Under the pieces are notes generated by a model. It was not told the DNA's origin, ran no database searches, and saw nothing but the letters and a program-made list of their open reading frames with translations. 64,000 nucleotides of DNA from a bacterium. GTDB taxonomy: Bacteria > Planctomycetota > Planctomycetia > Pirellulales > Pirellulaceae. Position 1 is the first letter of the stretch, and the number at the start of each line of letters is the position of its first letter. Positions 44,172 to 53,110 of the stretch are shown here, one piece after another. Location: the NCBI GenBank assembly GCA_016124445.1, contig WGNR01000001.1, positions 372,001-436,000 on the forward strand. Reading direction: 5' to 3'. The position numbers were made by a program, and so were the translations under genes.

Positions 44172-45276
44172 CTTCGGCCATATTCTGATCGACCGACTCT
44201 CGGTTGATCCAGTAGATGATCGCCCCGATAAAGGCCAACCCGATGGTTAGCGCTCGGAACCCCAGAGCCACCGTGATGGCACTGGCCTTCGACATCTCAT
44301 TACCGGGCACGCTGATATAAAGCTCGGTGAACGCCAGTTCCAAGGTTCCCATTCCGCCAGGCGAAAGAGGAATCGCAGCGAACACCATCGCCAACGGCGT
44401 GATCACCATCATTTCGAGCAAGGTGGGATGGTTCTCGAACAAGCCAGAGGCCAGGAAGTAAGCCGCCAGGGAAAAAATCGAGTGAACGCACAGGCTCAAA
44501 ATGGCAATAATCACCAGGTATTTCGGCCGGCTGCGATACATGCGAATCGCGGCGAATGCCCGTTTCATCAACGGACCAACTTTCGGCAGCCCTTCCATGA
44601 ACTCGCTGAGTCCACCTTTCGAGATGCCTGGGAGCAATAAGATCGGCAACCCAACCAAACCGGCTAGGGTGATACCGTGAACGAAATAGGTCATCGTTCG
44701 AATAGCCGGCTTGGCCCCTTCCAGATCCAGGGTCAATGCCGCCAGCGAAGTCACCACGAACAGTGCATAGAGACCGATCAGCCGGTCCATAAAGATCGTC
44801 GAGACTGCTTCCGGGCGTTTACCAGGGTTTCCCTTGGCCAGCATATAGCCTTTGAACAAGTCGCCGCCGACTCCGCCCAAGCCTACGAAGTTCAACAGGT
44901 ATCCGAGAAACCCTAGCCGGAACGCGTCGCGCAATTGAAACGGGATTTCAACCGAGATCACTAGCAAATACCAGCGAATCATCGTCAGCGACACGGCGCA
45001 GAACGAACATAGAAACGCAACGGCGACCAATCCCCAGTTCGTTTTTGTACTGAAGATCTGGCGAACCGCCTCGAGGTTTTCGGGGTCACTTACAATGGTC
45101 CAGACCAGGTACGAAAGAATACCGATCGGAACCAGGATTCGCAGAATCGTAAACAGATGGTTTTTCACGAGCCGCCTGTGTTTATTAAAGGTAGATACCA
45201 CTCCGTTAGCTCGCCCATCTAGCAGCGAGAATTTGGCGGAAACTGCACAGGTAGTGTAACTTAGCGGCACCATCAT
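44086..45276 (-). CDS. Flippase-like UPF0104/lysylphosphatidylglycerol synthase transmembrane-domain protein
   Basis: Up to about 400 residues with at least seven membrane segments. The segment FLGYLLNFVGLGGVGGDLFKG and the stretch PLSPGGMGTLELAFTELY match the UPF0104/MprF-type flippase-like family. The start is uncertain: GTG 45294, ATG 45276 or GTG 45201 are in frame, the last giving a natural N-terminus just before the first helix; ATG 45276 is used here. The Glu-rich C-terminus lies in the region overlapping the beta-helix gene. Lipid flipping or an uncharacterised membrane role is inferred. Confidence 0.82.
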   Translation of the reverse strand: MMVPLSYTTCAVSAKFSLLDGRANGVVSTFNKHRRLVKNHLFTILRILVPIGILSYLVWTIVSDPENLEAVRQIFSTKTNWGLVAVAFLCSFCAVSLTMIRWYLLVISVEIPFQLRDAFRLGFLGYLLNFVGLGGVGGDLFKGYMLAKGNPGKRPEAVSTIFMDRLIGLYALFVVTSLAALTLDLEGAKPAIRTMTYFVHGITLAGLVGLPILLLPGISKGGLSEFMEGLPKVGPLMKRAFAAIRMYRSRPKYLVIIAILSLCVHSIFSLAAYFLASGLFENHPTLLEMMVITPLAMVFAAIPLSPGGMGTLELAFTELYISVPGNEMSKASAITVALGFRALTIGLAFIGAIIYWINRESVDQNMAEATAEEETLEHLAESADEVCLPSEAQEVT

Positions 45277-45324
45277 GTCCGCCGTTATTGACACACTGTG
45301 AGCCCATTGGTAATCTTACCTCTT

Positions 45325-45353
45325 TACTACTGAGGCACCGATGCCGATATAGT
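45325..45353 (+). promoter_or_regulatory. Candidate promoter for tRNA-Ala
   Basis: TATAGT (45348-45353) resembles the -10 consensus at 5 of 6 bases. A weak -35 (TTACTA or TACTAC) lies about 17-18 bases before it. Transcription would start near 45360, about 43 bases before the tRNA. Weak support. Confidence 0.3.
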
Positions 45354-45402
45354 AAAAATCGTTGGCAAGCAGGCCCTGCCCGATCGCCAACGGCCCTATA
45401 TT

Positions 45403-45475
<73 letters not shown>

Positions 45476-45481
45476 CCTTCC

Positions 45482-45514
45482 AAAGCCGCACGCCGAAATG
45501 GTTGCGGCTTTTTT
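45482..45514 (+). terminator. Intrinsic terminator after tRNA-Ala
   Basis: AAGCCGCA (45483-45490) and TGCGGCTT (45503-45510) form a stem, followed by TTTTCG to complete a T-run. It starts 7 bases after the tRNA and is a typical rho-independent terminator. Confidence 0.88.
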
Positions 45515-45687
45515 CGTGCGCAGCGTTTCCAACTGTCTGATATTCCTGAGAACGACTATTTCCTCAGGGCCTCACAAGTCGCCGGCATTTCTGAATTGGC
45601 ACTTCTCGGGCGTCTTCCCACCAGAGGCGGACTTCTACAATTCCAATAACCGTTGCACTAACCTGACGCTCCCCAGTTCCCACCACG

Positions 45688-45918
45688 ATGAAAACAATGT
45701 CTCACCCAGGCTGGCTGCTGATCGTTATAGGACTTCTGATCGTGGGGACTGGGATCGTTTGGCTGCTGTTTCCTTCGATTCCCTGGCTTGGGAAATTGCC
45801 GGGCGATATTAACGTTGACTCAGGCAACTTTCATTTCTATTTCCCGGTCGTGACCTGTATCTTGTTGAGCGTACTGCTCACCGGCGTTCTGTGGGTCGTG
45901 CGTTTCTTTTCCAGGTAA
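45688..45918 (+). CDS. DUF2905 small membrane protein
   Basis: The 76-residue protein has two hydrophobic segments. Its loop GKLPGDINVDSGNFHFYFPV is the conserved core of DUF2905. Start ATG 45688 or an in-frame ATG 9 bases later (MSHPGW) are both possible; no strong ribosome-binding site decides. Only 10 bases separate it from the NUDIX gene, so the two likely form one unit. Function of the family is not established. Confidence 0.87.
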   Translation: MKTMSHPGWLLIVIGLLIVGTGIVWLLFPSIPWLGKLPGDINVDSGNFHFYFPVVTCILLSVLLTGVLWVVRFFSR

Positions 45919-45928
45919 CTGAGATCTC

Positions 45929-46405
45929 ATGGCCAAGTCGAAGACGAGCGCCGGCCTCTTGATGTATCGGCAGCATCAGGGGCAATGGCAAGTACTGCTG
46001 GCTCACCCAGGCGGCCCCTTCTTTCAAAAGAAAGACGACGGTGCCTGGTCGATTCCGAAAGGAGAGATCGAAGCTGAAGAAGATCCCCTCCAAGCCGCCC
46101 AGCGCGAGTTCCAAGAGGAAACCGGCTTCGCTTCAACCAAACCATTTCATCCCCTGCAGCCAGTCAAGCAGAAGGGAGGCAAGACAGTCCACGCCTGGGC
46201 CTTTGAAGGTGATTGTGATCCAACCAAACTGGTCAGCAACACCTTCTGCATCGAGTGGCCGCCCAGATCAGGCAAGCAGGTCGAGTTCCCTGAAATCGAC
46301 CGGGCCGAGTTCTTTGATCTGGAAACCGCCAAGGTCAAAATCAATGCGGCTCAGGCGGCGTTGATCGAAGAGTTGGAGCGGTTGCAAACAGACGCGAATC
46401 CGTAA
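45929..46405 (+). CDS. NUDIX hydrolase
   Basis: The 158-residue enzyme has the Nudix box at residues 45-67, GEIEAEEDP...REFQEETGF, with the GX5EX7REUXEEXGU spacing and the metal-binding Glu residues. It splits a nucleoside diphosphate linked to X. The substrate is unclear; the segment AHPGGPFFQKKDDGAWSIPKG is typical of NTP-PPase-like members. It follows DUF2905 by 10 bases and converges on the rimK-like gene, whose stop is 4 bases away. Confidence 0.94.
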   Translation: MAKSKTSAGLLMYRQHQGQWQVLLAHPGGPFFQKKDDGAWSIPKGEIEAEEDPLQAAQREFQEETGFASTKPFHPLQPVKQKGGKTVHAWAFEGDCDPTKLVSNTFCIEWPPRSGKQVEFPEIDRAEFFDLETAKVKINAAQAALIEELERLQTDANP

Positions 46406-46408
46406 TTC

Positions 46409-47608
46409 TTACTTCGCCTGATCAACTTTCGCATTGGGCAACTTCTTCACCTTCGGTTGACGCTTTTTGATCACCTTTTCCGGGATCATTCCACGCATGG
46501 CGTCCAGCTTGCCGAAACAAAGCAGCCGGTCGCCGGGCTCGAGGGTGCGTTTCAGACGCGGGTTGGGAATCACCGCCGTGCCTCGGTAGAGAGTCAGCAC
46601 GTTGATGTCGAGATCGGGGAGGCCCGACTCGTCGATGGTTTTGCCGCAATACTCTGACCCTTCCGGGATGCGAAGTTCGGTGACGCCATAGCCTCGACTG
46701 ACGGTCAGACGCTGGCGAATGTCGATCTCCGGGAAGTCGACCTGGGCGGCGATGTAGTCGACGATCGCGCCGGCAATGTCGAGCTTGGTGCAGCTTTCGA
46801 TACCTTCCAAGCCCGGCGAAGAATTCACCTCCATGACCTGGGGACCATCAGAGCTTTCCAGCATGTCGACGCCTGCCACGCGCAGCCCCATGATTTGAGC
46901 GGCACGGACAGCCGTTTCGCGGTAACGATCGTCCAGTTCGATGGGCTCGGTGGTGCCGCCGCGGTGGACGTTGCTGCGGAACTCACCTCCCTGGGCAACG
47001 CGGCGCATGGCAGCGACGACTTGATCCCCCACGACAAACGCACGTACATCGCGGCCGCGACTCTCTTTGACGAACTTTTGCACTAGCACGTTCTGCTTGG
47101 TGCTTTGCAGTGTCTCGATGATAGCTTCGGCGATCTTTACCGAGTCGGCCAGAATGACCCCTACGCCCTGGGTACCTTCGATCAGCTTGATGACCACTGG
47201 CGCACCGCCTACTCGTTCGATGGCTGGCAGGACGTCGGCTCGGTCTCGAACGAACGTGGTTTGCGGAATGCCAATGTGATGTCGGCTGAGGATTTGCAAA
47301 CTGCGGAGTTTGTCACGCGAGTTGGTAATGCCTGACGAACTGTTGGCGGGAAAGACATCCATTTGCTCGAACTGGCGAACTACGGCGGTACCAAAATAGG
47401 TGATCGACGCGCCGATTCGTGGCAGCACGGCATCGTAAGAACTCAGCTGCTTCGAACGAAAGTAGAGATCAGGCTCTCCTTTTTCGAGATCGATCGCAAA
47501 CTTGAGCGTGTTGAGCACTTTCACTTCGTGCCCACGATCGATCGCGGCCTCGCGCAGGCGACGCGTGCTGTAACAATAACGATTGCAGGAAAGGATGCCT
47601 AACTTCAT
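46409..47608 (-). CDS. rimK: RimK-family ATP-grasp ligase with C-terminal RCK_C domain
   Basis: The 399-residue protein starts MKLGILSCNRYCYS with a RimK N-terminal domain (to about 94). The ATP-grasp domain is at about 95-290, with GTQGVGVILADS (glycine-rich loop) and the metal-binding end QVMEVNSSPGLEGIE. A further 90 residues form an RCK_C (TrkA_C)-like domain (RIPEGSEYCGKTIDE...TLEPGDRLLCFG). RimK adds glutamate to ribosomal protein S6 in E. coli; here the target is not known. The extra C-terminal domain is not in E. coli RimK. The RimB-like gene lies 122 bases upstream on the same strand. Confidence 0.92.
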   Translation of the reverse strand: MKLGILSCNRYCYSTRRLREAAIDRGHEVKVLNTLKFAIDLEKGEPDLYFRSKQLSSYDAVLPRIGASITYFGTAVVRQFEQMDVFPANSSSGITNSRDKLRSLQILSRHHIGIPQTTFVRDRADVLPAIERVGGAPVVIKLIEGTQGVGVILADSVKIAEAIIETLQSTKQNVLVQKFVKESRGRDVRAFVVGDQVVAAMRRVAQGGEFRSNVHRGGTTEPIELDDRYRETAVRAAQIMGLRVAGVDMLESSDGPQVMEVNSSPGLEGIESCTKLDIAGAIVDYIAAQVDFPEIDIRQRLTVSRGYGVTELRIPEGSEYCGKTIDESGLPDLDINVLTLYRGTAVIPNPRLKRTLEPGDRLLCFGKLDAMRGMIPEKVIKKRQPKVKKLPNAKVDQAK

Positions 47609-47730
47609 GTTGGTCGCGAATCCGTCTCGACTGGTTTGATGGTTCCCATGGGCCCCGATAGCAGAACGGGAAAAGCAATAAACTCTGTTGGGTCATGGTA
47701 CGGACATTTTGATGTCACGCAACCGAATTG

Positions 47731-48258
47731 CTAGGGGTCTTGCACTTTCGGCTTCTTCGCTTTGGATTTTGCAGGTTTGCCATTCCCATTTTGGTTTTGG
47801 GGCAACCGCTTGGGTGTACCAGACAAGTAAGATGCCCCACAGTCAACTAGCAGCCGGCCACGAAATGCCTCGCGTCCCAGAAGCATGCGAAACCCCATCG
47901 CGTCGCGATTGGCCAGAGTAAGCTCAATCTGCCAAATGCTCCCTAATACATTCACATCCGAAAGGATTACGGGTCGGCGCGTTACATGACCATTAGAACT
48001 GCGAACTTTCCGAAACTCTAACACCGGTGCCTCGGCAGAGACTACCTCGGCGGTGCTTTTCTGCCGAGGATGCACCTTGAAGCGGACCCATTGCTGGCCA
48101 TCGCGATCTTCGTACTTCAGATCATACGCATGCAGGGAAGATGATCGGGCGCCCGTATCGATCTTGGCTTTAACCTTGGAAATGCCAAGCTGGGGAAGCT
48201 GAACCCATTCGCGCCACCCGATGATCGGCAGCTTGACCAGTTGTGCTTTGGAAGGCAT
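47731..48258 (-). CDS. RimB-like retropepsin-fold peptidase (ATP-dependent zinc protease family)
   Basis: The start ATG 48258 (175 residues) has AAGAG upstream and gives the family N-terminus MPSKAQLVKLPIIGWREW. The motif KIDTGARSSSLHAYDL is the DTG active-site-like loop of the Zn_protease/RimB family. The MLLGREAF segment and the C-terminal tail (KPAKSKAKKPK) match. In Pseudomonas, RimB acts with the RimK ligase on S6; the annotated name 'ATP-dependent zinc protease' is historical and retropepsin homology is the better guide. It lies next to the RimK-like gene and after an M48 protease. Confidence 0.85.
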   Translation of the reverse strand: MPSKAQLVKLPIIGWREWVQLPQLGISKVKAKIDTGARSSSLHAYDLKYEDRDGQQWVRFKVHPRQKSTAEVVSAEAPVLEFRKVRSSNGHVTRRPVILSDVNVLGSIWQIELTLANRDAMGFRMLLGREAFRGRLLVDCGASYLSGTPKRLPQNQNGNGKPAKSKAKKPKVQDP

Positions 48259-48344
48259 GCCTGAACTCTTGCTGGAGATCTCCATCCACGGAACAGGTGG
48301 TGCCGATAACCACCCCAAGCACCGATTTTAGGCAACCGAGACGC

Positions 48345-49946
48345 TTAGTAATAGTAGTCCGGTTCGTTCCACGGCCGAACGGTGCCGACACCAATCCGGT
48401 ATCTCATCAACACCGATTGGGTGTCCTGCAGAGTATTCCGCTTCACCGTGCGGCGAAGGTACTGGCAGTAGAGATCCCAAGTCACGTTCTTGGCCATCGT
48501 CTCGAAATCAGTAAAGAGATCCTTGGCGTCTTCTTCCAGGGTGAAAATCCCAGGGGCATTTTCCCGCTTCGCATTTTGGAATCGGGCTGCTTCGCACGGA
48601 TGCGAATCGAACAGGCCGCATTTGCCAGCCGTCATTTCCTTGTGGATCTGCTGCTTGATTGCATCTGACATGCCGTTTATATGGTGCCGGACCAGAAGTG
48701 CCACATCGTCGACATAGATTTCGCGTTCGGACAATTGCGAAATCTGCGACTGGGTATGCAGCCAGGCAAAACCAGCCAATTGAATTCGCCAGCTGGTTTC
48801 CTGAAACTCATCACTGCCAGCGACGCGGGCCTCGTAGCGATCGGCATCGTATTCCATCTCTCGCAGCAGAAACCCACCGACCAACAAACCAACGTTCATC
48901 AGCAATCGCAGCAACTGCCGAGAAACCCACACGCAAGATCGGGCTGGCCAGGTAATGACCGACAGCGGTAGAAACTCTGGACCGCACAGCATGTCCAGGC
49001 ATTCGTCCCACTGGTCGCGTTCAAAAACGACGCGTGAAAACCAACCGCTGATCGCGCGGATGATCAGAGTCAGCCGCATGCCGGTTCCCTGGCTGAAGTG
49101 ACCGAACTCGTGAGCAAGCACCCCGGCAAACTGACGCATCGTCAACGAAGCAACCAAGGGAATACCGATAGTCAGCACCAGATCGTTACTGTTCCAAATG
49201 CTCCCGAGCCCTGATCGGAAGCTGGCCGAAGCGTTCACATCGTAGGTGACATCAATTCGGGATGGGAAAGGAGCTCCGACCACATCGCAAACCCGAGAAA
49301 CAAACGCGAACAACATAGGATCGCTCTGCGGGGTAATGCTGCGGGTACGAGCCACAGACGCTGGCGGTGCGAAGAGCGGCTTGAGCATGAAGAAGATGAC
49401 CACCGCGCTGATGAGCCCAATCGCTGAACCAACCAGGTAAGGCAGCGGGCCTGCCAGGCCGGGGAACAAAGCGTATTGGCCCACCGAGTAGTACCAATAG
49501 GTGGCGTAGCAGATGCTGCCGACGAACGTAAAGTAGAGCAACGGTAAGGTGATCATCACCATGGCAACCACGGCGATGCCCAACCGATAGGCGAGGGTCG
49601 CTTCAGTCTTCTTGACCGCCGGGCCAAACGCCTTGAGGATCTTGAGGCCGTCCTCCGGGAAATCGGGGGCCTTCAACGGCGAGGTGCGCTCGAAATGCTC
49701 AGCCCTTTGGGTTGGAAGTCGGAGCGAGCGATTGGAGGCTGTTTTCCATGTTTCGGAGCCGAGTGGCTCGGCCCGCAAGTCGCCACGGTGTTGCGTCGCG
49801 CCAGGGGGCTCGACTGAGGGGTGTGCATTAGGCGTAGGAACTACAATTTCCTGTAGGCATCGCGGACACTTTTGGCAAGTGCCCGCGGCAGAAGCTGAAA
49901 TCGTCAGCTTCTGGTGGCAATGACGGCAGCGAAAACCAATTTTCAT
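48345..49946 (-). CDS. M48-family membrane metalloprotease with N-terminal zinc ribbon
   Basis: The start ATG 49946 (533 residues) gives an N-terminal zinc ribbon (Cys7, Cys10, Cys24, Cys27), then a linker of about 90 residues and two membrane segments (about 120-205). The M48 catalytic site HEFGH is at residues 279-283, with the second motif EMEYDADRYEA carrying the third zinc ligand. This is a HtpX/Ste24-type membrane protease, with a zinc ribbon added, as often seen in planctomycetes. Substrates are unknown. It is on the same strand and 86 bases upstream of the RimB-like gene. Confidence 0.9.
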   Translation of the reverse strand: MKIGFRCRHCHQKLTISASAAGTCQKCPRCLQEIVVPTPNAHPSVEPPGATQHRGDLRAEPLGSETWKTASNRSLRLPTQRAEHFERTSPLKAPDFPEDGLKILKAFGPAVKKTEATLAYRLGIAVVAMVMITLPLLYFTFVGSICYATYWYYSVGQYALFPGLAGPLPYLVGSAIGLISAVVIFFMLKPLFAPPASVARTRSITPQSDPMLFAFVSRVCDVVGAPFPSRIDVTYDVNASASFRSGLGSIWNSNDLVLTIGIPLVASLTMRQFAGVLAHEFGHFSQGTGMRLTLIIRAISGWFSRVVFERDQWDECLDMLCGPEFLPLSVITWPARSCVWVSRQLLRLLMNVGLLVGGFLLREMEYDADRYEARVAGSDEFQETSWRIQLAGFAWLHTQSQISQLSEREIYVDDVALLVRHHINGMSDAIKQQIHKEMTAGKCGLFDSHPCEAARFQNAKRENAPGIFTLEEDAKDLFTDFETMAKNVTWDLYCQYLRRTVKRNTLQDTQSVLMRYRIGVGTVRPWNEPDYYY

Positions 49947-50096
49947 CCGCTTGCGAACCTTGGCTGTAGTTGGGCCAGGCACGGAGCCTGAAACCTTAGG
50001 AAAAGACGCTACAAGTTCGATTCGTGCTCATCACCAGGCCATCCCTGGCGCCCCACCGCGCCTCGTTCGAGGTGCACTGCGAGGGGTGCAACTGCC

Positions 50097-50846
50097 TTAT
50101 TTTGTTGGGGAGTAATCAACCGGCTGAAGAATCTGACGATCAACCTTGATCACGATCTTGCCGTCCTTCGTCGACTCTTCCCATAATTGTTGCCACTCCT
50201 TGTCGTTGCGAAAACCTTCCCAGGCCGCCTTCATCGCATCGGCATCCTTATGAGCGACGACATAAATCAACGTGTTGGGGATTTCGTCAGGGATGAAATA
50301 GGCAACATTCGTCATCCCATGCTTCTCAAAAAGCTTCAACTCGCCATCGCGGAACCGCTTTAGCAAGGCCGGAAGTCGCCCCTCGTTAGTGGTATACCTC
50401 CGCAACTCAAAAAGTCTTGGCTCTTTAGTCGATTCAAAGTTCTGGGGCGAGAAATCTGTCGGAGTTAAGTATACCGAATCAGGGCGTTTTGCCAGAATTT
50501 TGCCATCTTTTTCTGACTCTGCGGCCACTTTTTTCCATTCTGGGTCCTCACGGAACCCCTGCCAGTTCTCGGCGGCCGCTTCTCGATTGGCGTGCGAAAT
50601 GATGTAGACCAGGGTGTTATCGACTCCCTTGCCTTTGACCGGAACCCAATAAATGTGGTTTTGGATTCCATGATTCTCGAAGATCTTTTTCGTGTGATCG
50701 CGAAAACGACTGTGCAGGTTTTCCAGTTTGCCGTCGTTGGTCGTATAGGTTCGCAATTCGAAGACGCGTTCTTCGGCCGACGCATTGGATGTCGAAAGTG
50801 CCAAAACAACGCAGGCCAGAGCGATTGACAGAAACGTGGTGCGCAT
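50097..50846 (-). CDS. Secreted NIPSNAP-family protein
   Basis: The 249-residue protein has a signal peptide of about 24 residues (ending ASA). Two NIPSNAP-like repeats follow, each starting VFELRTYTTNDGKL or LFELRRYTTNEGRL and ending with a WEGFR/WQGFREDPEW motif. The repeats are about 100 residues. These are alpha/beta-barrel dimers common in planctomycetes; the function is not known. ATG 50846. It is followed on the minus strand by no clear terminator. Confidence 0.92.
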   Translation of the reverse strand: MRTTFLSIALACVVLALSTSNASAEERVFELRTYTTNDGKLENLHSRFRDHTKKIFENHGIQNHIYWVPVKGKGVDNTLVYIISHANREAAAENWQGFREDPEWKKVAAESEKDGKILAKRPDSVYLTPTDFSPQNFESTKEPRLFELRRYTTNEGRLPALLKRFRDGELKLFEKHGMTNVAYFIPDEIPNTLIYVVAHKDADAMKAAWEGFRNDKEWQQLWEESTKDGKIVIKVDRQILQPVDYSPTK

Positions 50847-51005
50847 TGTGTGAGAGGTCCCGACGATAGGAGGAGTAAGGAGGAGGGATCTGTGACGCTT
50901 ATTCTAATGAAATCTATACATGATTTCGCGAGTATTTTTTCTGATCGGCTGAACTTTTTTCTACTCCGGGCGTCCCTGGTAACGACGTGAACCAGCTTCA
51001 ACGCA

Positions 51006-51034
51006 TGGTCAGCCTCGACCGCTTCACCTATGCT
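51006..51034 (+). promoter_or_regulatory. Candidate promoter of RNase P RNA
   Basis: TGGTCA (51006-51011) as -35 and TATGCT (51029-51034) as -10 with a 17-base spacer. Transcription would start at about 51041, at the first bases of the RNase P RNA P1 stem. Position fits well; consensus match is moderate. Confidence 0.45.
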
Positions 51035-51042
51035 TAACCATT

Positions 51043-51433
51043 GCTCAAGTGGATCTGATAGCCGCCGGCAGGAAGCTTTTTAGCTTCCTGCGGGAGGAAA
51101 GTCCGGGCTCCAAAGGACAGGGTGGTCGATAACGTCGACCGGTCGAAAGATTAGGGAAAGTGCCGCAGAAAACAAACCGCCTAAGTCCCCTCGGGGAACG
51201 GTAAGGGTGAAAAGGTGCGGTAAGAGCGCACCAGCAGCCGGGGTGACTTGGCTGGCTTGGTAAACCCCACCCGGAGCAAGGCAAACAGGCGGAAGGAGCT
51301 TTGCTCCACGGGCTCGTCCGGCCCGTCATCTACCGCCGGGTACGCTGCTTGAGACGTCGAGCAATCGCCGTCCTAGATGAATGGCTATCCCCACATCCGT
51401 GGGACAGAACCCGGCTTACCGATCCACTTGAGC
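51043..51433 (+). ncRNA. rnpB: RNase P RNA (bacterial type A-like)
   Basis: The catalytic RNA of RNase P matures tRNA 5' ends. It shows the conserved box GAGGAAAGTCCGGGCTCC, the second half CAGAACCCGGCTTA, and the segment AAGTGCCGCAGAAAACAAACCGCC. The P3 hairpin is GCAGGAAGCT/AGCTTCCTGC with a TTTT loop. P1 pairs GCTCAAGTGGATC (51043-51055) with GATCCACTTGAGC (51421-51433), so the ends are well defined. TTTTTG immediately after P1 suggests that P1 helps termination. Length about 390 bases. Confidence 0.97.
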
Positions 51434-51486
51434 TTTTTGATGCGCGGTGCCCTGCGAAGCGGATATCGTTTTGCGGCTGAGCAAGT

Positions 51487-52428
51487 TCAGAGGTATTTGC
51501 CTTGCCAGGAATCTCTTCGCATCAGTTCCTCATCAATCGCTCTTAGAACCGCTGACTTGTCCAGGCACCAGCTTGGCCCGACAAAGTAATCTGGCGGCGC
51601 GTCACCGATCGTTCGTTCGACCAGTACATTGGCCGGGATGCGTTCGAGGAAATCGACCAGCGTGTTGATGTAGTCGTCGCGTTCCATCAAAGTGACTTCG
51701 CCCGAAGCGACCTGATCGGCCATCTTCGTATTCTTGACGCAGTACAGGTTGTGGATCTTAACGGCATCGATCTTCAGCCGGGCAACTTCCGCGGCCGTAG
51801 CCATCATGTCGGCATGCGATTCCCCCGGCAAACCGAGAATCACATGCAGGCAAATCTCGAATCCCCGGCCTCGGCTGCGCTCGATCGCATCGATCGTGGA
51901 ATCGTGGTGGTGGCCGCGATTCATCCAATCGAGCGAGCGGTCGTGAATCGTCTGCATACCGTACTCGACGGTCAGATAGGTCCGCCCGGCAAACTCTTCC
52001 AAAAGGTCCATCACGTCCGGACCAACACAATCAGGGCGAGTACCGATGCTCAAGCCGACCACTTTCTCGTGATCGATGGCCTGTTCGTATAGCGGCCGCA
52101 GCCGTTCAACCGAGGCATAGGTATTGGTTGCCGGCTGGAAGTAGGCAATGAATCGCTCGACCTTGTATCGCCGCTGCAGCCGGGTCATGCCGTTGGCAAG
52201 TTGCTCGGTGATATCGCGGATTGGCTCCCGGCGGCTGGGGCTGAAACTGCGGTTGTCGCAGAACGTGCAGCCCCCTTTCGCGACCGTTCCGTCGACGTTG
52301 GGACAGGTAAACTTGGCGTCGAGGCTCACTTTCTGGATTCGTTCGCCAAAACGCTGTCGAAGATACCAACTATACGCATAGTAACGGAGTCCGGCCTCGC
52401 GCCATCCTCCTTCAACGACCGCAGACAA
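51487..52428 (-). CDS. TIGR01212-family radical SAM protein
   Basis: The 313-residue enzyme has the radical SAM cysteines Cys42, Cys54 and Cys57 (CPNVDGTVAKGGCTFCDN). This is a CX11CX2C arrangement typical of the TIGR01212/YhcC family. The SAM-binding segments TYLTVEYGMQTIHD and HVILGLPGES are present. A start TTG at 52428 is used; it is preceded by no strong ribosome-binding site, so the exact start is uncertain. The reaction is not known. It is convergent with the RNase P RNA. Confidence 0.9.
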   Translation of the reverse strand: MSAVVEGGWREAGLRYYAYSWYLRQRFGERIQKVSLDAKFTCPNVDGTVAKGGCTFCDNRSFSPSRREPIRDITEQLANGMTRLQRRYKVERFIAYFQPATNTYASVERLRPLYEQAIDHEKVVGLSIGTRPDCVGPDVMDLLEEFAGRTYLTVEYGMQTIHDRSLDWMNRGHHHDSTIDAIERSRGRGFEICLHVILGLPGESHADMMATAAEVARLKIDAVKIHNLYCVKNTKMADQVASGEVTLMERDDYINTLVDFLERIPANVLVERTIGDAPPDYFVGPSWCLDKSAVLRAIDEELMRRDSWQGKYL

Positions 52429-52543
52429 ATCAACTCCTGTTTATGTTCGTTGACTCGTATTAAGTTAGTGCTAAAGTAAAAGCTGCTCCATTCTTATCGA
52501 AAATACTTCTATCATCCAGGCACTCCGGAACGAGGCACTTGCA

Positions 52544-52957
52544 ATGTCCCAGAAATTTGGGGAACTCATCCCTGTAGGAGGGGGAGATCCAATTCCATTG
52601 CTCAAGAAGACGCTACTGGTTGGGCGACGCGAAACGAATGACGTTGTTCTGCGATTCGCCAACGTATCCAGCAATCACTGCCAACTGTATATCAAGCAGG
52701 GATACTGGTTCGTTGAAGACCAAAACAGCCGCAACGGCACGAAAGTGAACGGTAAGCGAGTCACCGATACCGACAAGCGGATCGACCCCGGCAACATCAT
52801 CGCGATCGCCAAGCACGAGTACGAACTGCACTACGACCCGATCGAATTGGGTGCGACCGGACCGCCGCCGTCGGAGGTCAACATCGCCGAAGAAATCCTC
52901 GGCAAGTCGCTGCTAGAGCGAGCCGGCATCGGCAATTCGCGCCGGCGAACCGAATAA
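52544..52957 (+). CDS. FHA-domain protein
   Basis: The 137-residue protein is a single FHA domain (about residues 8-105) with the conserved LLVGRRETND, SSNHCQLY and DQNSRNGTKVNGK segments that bind phosphothreonine. It is followed by a short tail ending in RRRTE. It should read Ser/Thr-kinase signals, which are abundant in planctomycetes, but no kinase gene is nearby. A strong terminator follows. Confidence 0.93.
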   Translation: MSQKFGELIPVGGGDPIPLLKKTLLVGRRETNDVVLRFANVSSNHCQLYIKQGYWFVEDQNSRNGTKVNGKRVTDTDKRIDPGNIIAIAKHEYELHYDPIELGATGPPPSEVNIAEEILGKSLLERAGIGNSRRRTE

Positions 52958-52986
52958 GGCACTTCGCTTAACCGAACATGACGATC

Positions 52987-53016
52987 AGGCCTCGGCTTAC
53001 TGCCGGGGCCTTTTTT
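52987..53016 (+). terminator. Intrinsic terminator after the FHA gene
   Basis: AGGCCTCGGC (52987-52996) pairs with GCCGGGGCCT (53002-53011, with one G-T pair), followed by a run of T. It separates the FHA gene from the Dabb gene. Confidence 0.9.
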
Positions 53017-53110
53017 GTTGCCCTGCGTTGTGACCGGAAAGGCCTCTGGTTACATTGCAGTTCGTCTCGCAACTACTTTTTTCTGTCGTTACTCAAGAAC
53101 TACGCCCGCC

